From NCBI RefSeq assembly GCF_013267835.1, contig NZ_CP053939.1, positions 1,116,001 through 1,180,000 of the forward strand: DNA of 64,000 bases, given 5' to 3'. Under the pieces are notes generated by a model. It was given only the letters and a program-made list of their open reading frames with translations, had not been told where the DNA came from and did no database searches. Shown here piece after piece: positions 22,144 through 31,100 of the stretch. The DNA is from Neisseria mucosa (lineage in GTDB: Bacteria > Pseudomonadota > Gammaproteobacteria > Burkholderiales > Neisseriaceae). Position 1 is the stretch's first letter, and every line of letters begins with the position of its first letter. A program made the position numbers and the translations under genes.

Positions 22144-23313
22144 TTATTTGTTCAATGCTTGTTGCAAATCATCAATCAAATCGTCGATGTGTTCCAAACC
22201 GACAGAGAGGCGGATCAAGCCCGGGCGGATATTGGCGGCGAGTTTTTCTTCAGGCTGCATCCGGCCGTGCGTGGTTGTCCACGGATGGGTGATGGTCGAG
22301 CGCACGTCGCCGAGGTTGGCAGTACGGGAGAAAAGCTCCACACCGTCCACGACTTTCCATGCAGCTTCTTGGTCGGCGACTTCAAAGCCGATAACGATGC
22401 CGCCGCCGTTTTGTTGCTTGCGGATCAGTTCAACTTGCGGATGGTCGGGCAAACCGGTGTAGTACACGGCTTGGACTTGCGGCTGTTGTTGCAGCCATTG
22501 GGCGATTTTCAGGGCGTTATCGAATTGTTTTTCCATACGCAGCGACAGGGTTTCCACGCCGCTCAACAACTGCCATGCGTTAAACGGAGACATTGCCAAA
22601 CCGCAAGAGTTGCAATATATGGCAACTTGCGTCATCAGCTCTTCCGAACCGGCCAATACGCCGCCCATCACGCGGCCGTGGCCGTCGATGGCTTTGGTTG
22701 CGGAAGAAACGGAAATATCCGCACCGTGTTTCAAAGGCTGCGAGCCGACGGGCGACAAGAGGCTGTTGTCCACCACCAAAAGCGCGCCGATGCTGTGCGC
22801 CAGTTCAGCCAGCGCTTCCAAATCGGCAACTTCGCCCAATGGGTTGGACGGAGTTTCCAAGAAAAACAGTTTGGTATTGGGCTTGATGGCCGCTTTCCAT
22901 TCATCTACATCAACCGGCGATACATGGCTGACTTCGATGCCGAACTTGGTAACAATGTTGTTGATGAAACCGACGGTCGTGCCGAACAGGCTGCGGCTGG
23001 AAACAACGTGGTCGCCTGCTTGCAAGAAGGTAAAAAACGCTGCCTGAATTGCGGACATACCGGTCGAAGTGGCTACCGCGCGCTCTGCGCCTTCCAATGC
23101 GGCAATGCGTTTTTCAAAAGCGGCAGTAGTCGGATTGGCTGTACGGGTATAGGTAAAGCCTTTAATTTTTTTGGAAAACAAATCTGCCGCATGTTGCGCG
23201 CTTTCCCACATGAAGCTGCTGGTCAAAAACAGCGCCTGATTGTGTTCGCGATATTCAGTCTGCTCTTTGCCGCCCCGGATGGCCAGCGTTTGCGGATGAA
23301 GTTTTTTGTTCAT
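22144..23313 (-). CDS. metZ: O-succinylhomoserine sulfhydrylase
   Basis: A 389-aa Cys/Met-metabolism PLP enzyme with the PLP Lys in SSATKAIDGHG and the conserved TSTGMSAIQAA region. Members with this HPQT-L-A-I-R-GG opening act as MetZ, making homocysteine directly from O-succinylhomoserine and sulfide. Cystathionine gamma-synthase (MetB) is the main alternative and cannot be excluded from sequence reading alone. Confidence 0.87.
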   Translation of the reverse strand: MNKKLHPQTLAIRGGKEQTEYREHNQALFLTSSFMWESAQHAADLFSKKIKGFTYTRTANPTTAAFEKRIAALEGAERAVATSTGMSAIQAAFFTFLQAGDHVVSSRSLFGTTVGFINNIVTKFGIEVSHVSPVDVDEWKAAIKPNTKLFFLETPSNPLGEVADLEALAELAHSIGALLVVDNSLLSPVGSQPLKHGADISVSSATKAIDGHGRVMGGVLAGSEELMTQVAIYCNSCGLAMSPFNAWQLLSGVETLSLRMEKQFDNALKIAQWLQQQPQVQAVYYTGLPDHPQVELIRKQQNGGGIVIGFEVADQEAAWKVVDGVELFSRTANLGDVRSTITHPWTTTHGRMQPEEKLAANIRPGLIRLSVGLEHIDDLIDDLQQALNK

Positions 23314-23457
23314 TTATTCTCCAATCTACTGTGTATTCCAATGGACGGAACAATATTTTTCCGTCTGTTTAACTTGTTAACATTTTGCGCCGATTTCTAC
23401 CATCTTTCAAGCCGAAGGCCGTGTTTCAGGCCGTCTGAAAAAACAGGAAAACCGTTT

Positions 23458-23979
23458 TTACTGATAAAGGCGGCCGTCGTGTTTCAACCAGCCGTCAGTA
23501 TGCCGGCCTGACGGGTCATGGTGCGTCCAATGGATAACGCCGCCCTGCTCAGACCATTCATATTCGCCGTAAAACGCTACTTTATCGCCTTTTTTCAAAC
23601 CCTTAATCTTATCGGCAAGGTCGATATTGTGTGCCACCAAAAGCGTCTGTCCGCTGGAGAGCTTCAAGATAAAGCGTTGGTGGCGCGTGCCTTTGTTGTC
23701 ATCCGGCAGGGTTTTCCATACCGTGCCCTCGCCCTCAACCTGAATATCGCTTTGTTCGTTTTCAAACGCCTGTTTCAAAACCGCTTCTGCCGATTGTTTG
23801 CCCGAACCGGTTTGCTGTTGAGCCGTATCGGCGTTTTCTCCGCCTGCATTGTTTTGTTTTTGAACGGCTTCTATTTTCTGCTGATGCTGCGATTGTAGCG
23901 GCTGCTTGTTTTGCATTTTTTGATAGGCAAATACGGCAACCAAAGCAATCAGCAATACAATGATTTTGTTTTTATTCAT
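23458..23979 (-). CDS. DUF3465 domain protein, membrane-anchored
   Basis: A 173-aa protein. Residues 5-21 form a signal anchor without a lipobox. A Gln/Lys/Gly-rich linker runs to about residue 70, and the C-terminal ~100 residues carry the DUF3465 pattern: HQRFILKLSSGQTLLVAHNIDLADK, FYGEYEWSEQGGVIHWTHHDP and GWLKHDGRLY. It resembles an OB-like fold and is probably exported. Substrate is unknown. The start at 23979 gives a proper signal. Confidence 0.83.
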   Translation of the reverse strand: MNKNKIIVLLIALVAVFAYQKMQNKQPLQSQHQQKIEAVQKQNNAGGENADTAQQQTGSGKQSAEAVLKQAFENEQSDIQVEGEGTVWKTLPDDNKGTRHQRFILKLSSGQTLLVAHNIDLADKIKGLKKGDKVAFYGEYEWSEQGGVIHWTHHDPSGRHTDGWLKHDGRLYQ

Positions 23980-24106
23980 AACAATCTCAAAAAAAATGCC
24001 CGATTCTGCATCGGGCATATCAACTATTTAGAAAGGATATTTATCACGAAAACGTGAGCCGCCATTATACACGCTTCGCAAAATTTTAAGGGAAATTTAT
24101 ACCAAA

Positions 24107-24132
24107 GGCCGTCTGAAACTTTTCAGACGGCC
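24107..24132 (-). terminator. DUS-pair terminator
   Basis: Perfect 12-bp arms GGCCGTCTGAAA with a 2-base loop, 8 bases past the following gene's stop. Confidence 0.75.
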
Positions 24133-24139
24133 CGGATAC

Positions 24140-24946
24140 TCAGCGGCGGTATTTCATTTCAACCTTCATATCGTCCAGAATACGTTTGACGTTGTGTTCC
24201 AATACATCTTCCACCAAACCCGGCGCCTGCTCGTTGAGCATTTGCTGCAACTGGTAAGTGAACACGGCCATTTGTTTTTGCACGGCAATCCGAATCATGC
24301 CATTGACCGCATCGGCCACATGGGGGCGCAAACGTTTAATCAGACGCTCGGTCAAATCTTTTTCAGAAACGCAGAACACTTCCCGACGGCCAATCGTCAG
24401 CGGGTTCAAAACATTGATATGGACATTGACGGCCGGTTCTTTTTCAGGTTCAAGGCCGTCTGAAACCGCCCCTTCAGCCGCTTGCGCATCATCATTTTCC
24501 GGTTTTTCAGTTTCTTCCACTTCAGCCACATCAAAATCTACGGCACCCGATTTCGGATTCAGTCTGACGGTGCGCGTCGATTCGATATGACGCTCTGAAG
24601 CCGCAGCCTGCAATGCCGATTGCGCGCTCAACCAGTTGTCCTGCAAGACCACCATCGCATCGGTTTCCACTGCTTCGCCATCTTCGGCAAGGGCGGTATT
24701 GTGTTCCAGCTGCCAACGGTACAAATACTCCTGCAGCACTTTTTCGCGATTGTCGGCATCCAGTTTATATTCTTTTTTAGGCGCGGTTTTAGGCGCGACA
24801 TCGACAGCCTCTTCCGATTTTTTGACCAATGGCGCATGGGTCGGCGCGGTATTGAATTGTCGTGCCTGACGCAATCTTTCCAAGCGTTTTTCCCAATTCA
24901 GGTCTTCTTCCTCGAGGGCTGTGGGGTCAAGACGGTTGTTTTCCAT
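24140..24946 (-). CDS. Acidic protein with conserved helical C-terminus, unknown function
   Basis: A 268-aa protein in three parts. Residues 1-80 are charged and helical with LEEEDLNWEKRLERLRQ. Residues ~80-195 are low-complexity and acidic (EVEETEKPENDDAQ). Residues ~195-268 form an amphipathic helical block (TERLIKRLRPHVADAV then QLQQMLNEQAPGLVEDVLEHNVKRILDDMK). No catalytic motif or membrane segment is visible. The short N-terminal helix, acidic linker and C-terminal oligomer-like helices recall the architecture of PopZ, but no homology is claimed. Confidence 0.75.
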   Translation of the reverse strand: MENNRLDPTALEEEDLNWEKRLERLRQARQFNTAPTHAPLVKKSEEAVDVAPKTAPKKEYKLDADNREKVLQEYLYRWQLEHNTALAEDGEAVETDAMVVLQDNWLSAQSALQAAASERHIESTRTVRLNPKSGAVDFDVAEVEETEKPENDDAQAAEGAVSDGLEPEKEPAVNVHINVLNPLTIGRREVFCVSEKDLTERLIKRLRPHVADAVNGMIRIAVQKQMAVFTYQLQQMLNEQAPGLVEDVLEHNVKRILDDMKVEMKYRR

Positions 24947-25111
24947 AATAATCTCGTTTTTTCATTTTTATTGTGAACCGCATTCAAACAAAAAACGCTT
25001 GAACTGCGGCCGATGGTTGGACATATCCGGCAAGCCGGCGCAAGCGTAACATTTTAATATTAATTCACTATATAATCACTATTTTATTTAATATACCCTC
25101 AAGGATACATC

Positions 25112-25363
25112 ATGAGCAGCATCGAACAACGCCTCGAATACTTGGAAGAAGCCAACGACGTTTTGCGTATGCAAAACCATGTCCTCGCCACCGCCCTCAA
25201 AGGCCTTATCCGTTCCCTGCCCTCCGACATGGCCAACGATGCCGTAGAATCCATCCAGCTTGCCTTTGAAGACGCGTTGGCGGAATTGAGCTACGAAGGC
25301 AGTCCGCACACCGACCTCTTCCATGACGTAACCTACGCATTTTTCCGAGAAAAAGACCACTGA
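25112..25363 (+). CDS. Conserved small protein, unknown function
   Basis: An 83-aa soluble protein. The N-terminus (SIEQRLEYLEEANDVLRMQNHVLATALKG) has a heptad pattern for a short coiled coil, and the rest is acidic and helical. Good codon use, a clear ribosome site (AAGGA, 8 bases before the ATG) and the position just before the amino-acid-binding lipoprotein gene support it as real. No family is recognised. Confidence 0.72.
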   Translation: MSSIEQRLEYLEEANDVLRMQNHVLATALKGLIRSLPSDMANDAVESIQLAFEDALAELSYEGSPHTDLFHDVTYAFFREKDH

Positions 25364-25439
25364 TTTCGGCTAGTTTGTTCACAAAATTATGCTAAACTAA
25401 GATTTTATCCGTTAACATTTTATTAAGAAAGCACATATC

Positions 25440-26252
25440 ATGAATATGAAAAAATGGCTGGCCACTGCCCTCGCTTGTTCCGCCCTTGCCCTGACTGCCT
25501 GCGGCGGTCAAAGCAATAATGCCTCTGCTCCTGCCGATAAAGTGTACCGTGTCGGCTCCAACGCCGAGTTTGCCCCATTTGAATCTTTGGATTCTGCCGG
25601 CAAAGTAGAAGGTTTTGACGTAGATTTGATGAATGCCATGGCCAAAGCCGGCAACTTCAAAGTCGAATTCAAACACCAGCCTTGGGAAAGCCTCTTCCCT
25701 TCTCTGAACAACGGCGATGTGGACATCGTAATGTCCGGCGTAACCATCACTGACGACCGCAAACAAAGCATGCTCTTCAGCGACCCATACTTTGAAATTA
25801 CCCAAGTCGTCCTCGTTCCAAAAGGCAAAAAAGTAGCTTCTTCCGAAGACCTGAAAAACATGGCCAAAGTCGGCGTGGTAACCGGCTACACCGGCGACTT
25901 CTCCGTTTCCAAACTCTTGGGCAACGACAATCCGAAAATCGCCCGCTTTGAAAGCGTTCCCCTGATTATCAAGGAATTGGAAAACGGCGGTTTGGATTCT
26001 GTAGTCAGCGACAGCGCAGTCATTGCCAACTATGTGAAAAACAACCCGACTAAAGGCTTGGATTTCATCTCCCTGCCTGACTTCACCATCGAAAACTACG
26101 GTATCGCTGCACGCAAAGGCGACGAAGCCACTATCAAAATGTTGAACGATGCGCTGAAAAAAGTACGCGAAAGTGGCGAATACGACAAAATTTACGCCAA
26201 ATACTTTGCTAAAGAAGGCGAAAAAGCAGAAAAAGCCGAAGCAGCCAAATAA
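25440..26252 (+). CDS. Amino acid ABC transporter substrate-binding lipoprotein
   Basis: A 270-aa family 3 solute-binding protein. The signal peptide ends in the lipobox LALTACGG. The fold shows EFAPFESLDSAGKVEGFDVDLM at the start, the ligand-binding MSGVTITDDRKQSMLFSDPY block with the Arg that binds the amino acid carboxylate, and the C-terminal NYGIAARKGDE region, with a Lys/Glu/Ala-rich tail. Substrates are likely polar or basic amino acids. No permease or ATPase gene is adjacent, so it must work with components encoded elsewhere. Confidence 0.9.
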   Translation: MNMKKWLATALACSALALTACGGQSNNASAPADKVYRVGSNAEFAPFESLDSAGKVEGFDVDLMNAMAKAGNFKVEFKHQPWESLFPSLNNGDVDIVMSGVTITDDRKQSMLFSDPYFEITQVVLVPKGKKVASSEDLKNMAKVGVVTGYTGDFSVSKLLGNDNPKIARFESVPLIIKELENGGLDSVVSDSAVIANYVKNNPTKGLDFISLPDFTIENYGIAARKGDEATIKMLNDALKKVRESGEYDKIYAKYFAKEGEKAEKAEAAK

Positions 26253-26273
26253 TCTGGTTTGACTTCCCAAACT

Positions 26274-26306
26274 AAAGGCCGTCTGAAAACTTTTCAGACG
26301 GCCTTT
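26274..26306 (+). terminator. DUS-pair terminator
   Basis: 16-base arms AAAGGCCGTCTGAAAA and complement separated by one base, so the actual loop uses some arm bases. Confidence 0.8.
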
Positions 26307-26381
26307 AATCTGGTTAACGCCATTAAACGCAAGCGCCCCCTATAATCCGCTTGTTTTTATCCTTCAAATGAAAGACACGCC

Positions 26382-26621
26382 ATGATCAAAACCCTTATCC
26401 TCAGCCTTGCTGCCGCCACTGCTTTAGCCGCCTGCTCCGCTTCTGAAAAACAAGAATCCCCCAACGTCGGCGTGGCCAATCCGGCTTCTGAGTTCTGCGT
26501 CAAACAAGGCGGCAAATCCGAAATCAAAAAAGACAAAGACGGCAACGAATACGGCGTGTGCCACTTGCCTGACGGTGAAGTCGTTGAAGAATGGGAATAT
26601 TTCCATCAACACAACAAATAA
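26382..26621 (+). CDS. DUF333 family lipoprotein
   Basis: A 79-aa protein with lipobox TALAACS and a DUF333 domain: NPASEFCVKQGGKSEIKKD, then GVCHLPDGEVVEEWEYF. The two Cys residues could form a disulfide. Such proteins were named hemolysin-like, but no haemolytic activity should be assumed. It is likely anchored in the outer membrane facing the periplasm. Confidence 0.86.
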   Translation: MIKTLILSLAAATALAACSASEKQESPNVGVANPASEFCVKQGGKSEIKKDKDGNEYGVCHLPDGEVVEEWEYFHQHNK

Positions 26622-26635
26622 TTGCCCAATCATAT

Positions 26636-26672
26636 AAAAGGCCGTCTGAACCCAAGTTTCAGACGGCCTTTT
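26636..26672. terminator. Bidirectional DUS-pair terminator
   Basis: 15-bp arms AAAAGGCCGTCTGAA with a 7-base loop between the converging DUF333 gene and serS. Confidence 0.85.
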
Positions 26673-26686
26673 CATTTAAACAGCGA

Positions 26687-28012
<1,326 letters not shown>

Positions 28013-28064
28013 TTATTGTAAACCAATTTAAAGATATTTTCACAGCGACAGGCCGTCTGAAAAC

Positions 28065-28100
28065 AAAAAACGCCCCTGCAAAAAGCAGGAGCGTTTTTTA
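28065..28100 (-). terminator. Hairpin terminator, probably once serving tRNA-Glu
   Basis: 15-base arms with one C/A mismatch around a 6-base loop, six T at each outer end. It lies 8 bases beyond the tRNA-Glu 3'-end remnant, the distance a tRNA terminator would have. Confidence 0.8.
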
Positions 28101-28108
28101 AGAATTTT

Positions 28109-28121
28109 GGCACGCCCACGA
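28109..28121. repeat. 13-bp copy of tRNA-Glu 3' end (putative attachment site)
   Basis: TGGCACGCCCACG is identical to the last 13 bases (CCA end) of the complete tRNA-Glu at 37082. Together the two copies bound the accessory region as direct repeats. The sequence beyond the 13 bases does not match. Confidence 0.75.
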
Positions 28122-28146
28122 GTATAACTATCGGCACACAAAATAC

Positions 28147-31100
28147 TTACTGGTAGTTCAAATGTTGCTTCAATTGAGCTTCCTCAAGCCATCGTAAAGC
28201 ATGATGACGGTCCAGTTCTTCTCGCTCCACATTGCTATCACTACCCGCCAGGCAATGCTGACAAACGCTACCACAATCAGCTGGACAATTCAAACGGTCT
28301 AAAGCGCGACTTATGATACCGTTGATGTCATCTACAGCAGATAAAACGAAACCTGCGCCCCCTTCGGCTTTGTCGTAAATCTGAATCAAACAGCGAACGG
28401 CACCTGTTTCCAAATCTCTATCTGCTCGCACGGCATAGCCCATTTCAGTAGTTTCTATCCCCAAAAAAGCAGCAATTTCATCGCGTACAGCAACGGCAAT
28501 CGTGCGGGCGGTAGTTTTATCTCCACTGCCTAGCCATGCCTTGGTTTGTGGATTTTTCAGAGCAATTTCCAATACATCGGTTGAGATATGATGGCCCAGA
28601 TGGATATTGATCTGAACATTACTATTAGGACAATCTTTACTATTACTGCTAAGATCCAAACCACCACCCAAGGTTTTATGATACTCACCCAAAAATACAT
28701 TAGGCAGTTCACCTACGTCAGTCATGGAATCAGCCCTACCACATCTCATGCAAACCGCAAAACCTTTTTCATGCTTGCCACTAGAGCGAAACAGTACTCT
28801 ACCGTCACTACCATATCTAATTTCACCACACTCATGTTTTAGAAAGGCTACAGTTTCATCATCCAATTGTACTCTAGGAGGCTGGATAGGAACGAATGTT
28901 TGGAAGGAAACATCGTTGCTACTTTTTTCAAAAAAGTCAGTCAAAAAACCTGTTGGGGTTAGTACCGTACATTGTTCATCAAAAGGAATATTTTCACCGC
29001 AGTGAGAACATTGGATATCATTACAGCTATATTTGTAACGCGTCACGCCAGATGTACCGCAGTTTTTACAGCGCCACGCAGTATCGAAACGTTGGTCTTC
29101 GTTTTTACCTCGTTCATCCGATTTTACCCGTAGATTGATGCCAGCAGAACGGTATACGCGCCCATCTAATACAACATCCGAACCAGGTGCGTATTCACGC
29201 AGTGCAATATCCAAACTACGACTTGGGTTTTCTTTGCGGATGAACAGATTATCTTCTCGCTCCTCTCGTTCACGGCGTAAGTCTTCCATTTTACGGATTT
29301 TCATTTCTACTATGCCAGTAGGGAAACCATAACCAGGTAGAAATGCGTTTACCGCCAGATAGCCAAGCAGGTTCTCATTTTCATGTAGTTGTTTCTCGCG
29401 ATTTAAGGCTTTCTTGTATGAATCGCTGTTAGTTTGCTTAATTTTATGGTTGATATTGTGAAAATCAGCCTGCCAATTCTCTGCCAATTCCAGCAGCCGC
29501 TGTTTAGCACTTGCTTTGATACGTGTCAATGGTACTCCTTCCAAAGCAGTACCTGCCGCCAGTTTACCCAAAGCTTGGTCAATAGCAGAGCATTCTGGTG
29601 AGTTCATCCAGTCGCAAAACTGCTGCCAAACAGATTGGGTTGGATTGAAAAACCAAGCAGTATTCAGCTTAGTACGGTCTTTGCCTGTATCGCTGCGCTT
29701 GGCAAGAAATGCTGCCAATAAGAGCGAATGCATATGGCGGCTGACAATTTTTTCAGAGCTTAACGATACTTTCGGAGCAGCAATAGCAGTAGTAAACGCC
29801 CATTTTGGATTGGTAAATACACGGCGATTATGAGGATCATTTTTGCATAGTGTATAAGCTATTGCAGCTGCTTCGCTACGACGGCCTGCACGACCGGCAC
29901 GTTGCAGGTAATTAGCAGGGTGTGGTGGTACATTATTCATTACCACTGCTGCCATACCGCCGATATCCACACCCATTTCCATTGTAGTAGAGCAGCTCAA
30001 TACATTAATTTTCCCTTCTTTGAACATCTGTTCGTATCTGTTTAATTGTGTAGATGCAATTTGTGCTGAATGTTCCGCCGCACGATAGTAGAAACCTCCT
30101 TCTACGATTTTATCGTTCAAATTGCTCCACAAACCTTCTTGGCGCAAGTGGCCTACATCTTTATCTTGCCTCAGCAAACGACGCATTTGGCTACGACGAG
30201 GTTCAGCAGTGGCATCCTGTTTAAAACGATAATAATCTGGAATCTCAGTTTTGCTGCAAAACAGTTTTTCAGACGGCATTTCCTGCCAGTTACCAGGCAA
30301 ATAAGGAGACACACCGCGCAAAGTAGTATCGATCAGGCGGTGACTTTGCGGACAAATCCACATTTCTTTTTCAGGTAACTTAAACGCCATTGCTGAAAGC
30401 GGCATTTTCCAAGCATCAGCATCGGGATACAGGATATTGCTACCAGTAGTCAATTGTTTCCACGCAGTTTTCAGCCACGAATTAATTTTGTGTTTAGCCA
30501 AAGGGTTTTGAATATCCAGACCTGTAACCGCCTGCAAAATTTTGACTGCTCGAGGCTGTTGGCCTTTATCTCGAACTTGCGGCCAAGCTCGTTTACGCAA
30601 AGTTTGCTTTTCTCTGGTATCGGGCGGCAGCAGGGATTTTCCCGAAAAGCGTTTGCCCAACCATCGTTTTTTCTGCTCATCTAAATTGGTAAAGGAATTT
30701 TCACGGACATGAAAATCCAAAATCATTTTTAAAAATGCTTTCCAATCATCCAAATCCAGCGGCTTGCTTGGATTGTCTGCCTGATTTAAAACGCGTGTCT
30801 CTACCCAACCATCAGGCACTGTGCTGATTTTATCCAGACTAGGATAACAAATCATTGTCAAACCTAAGGTTTCCAAACTATTGGCATTTCTTGGGCGGCG
30901 GATAAATTCGCGTGCCAGTAGCAACTCTGCCAGCTTTTCTGCTCCGTTGCCACTAGGATCATTAAATATGCTGGGATTGGTTTCTCGATTGTAAGGCAGT
31001 AAATCTTGCGTCATTTCAGCTTTATCGCGCAGTGTACGGCACATATCATCCCAAGTAAGATGAGTTTTTTTACCACTAGAACCTTTCCATAGAATTTGTT

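Noticed and set aside
22159..23511. 450-codon open frame antisense to metZ
   Set aside because: Shadow of metZ; composition rich in Arg/Gln/Phe with no motif.
28109..28121. Functional third tRNA-Glu
   Set aside because: Only the 3' 13 bases are present; no cloverleaf can form.
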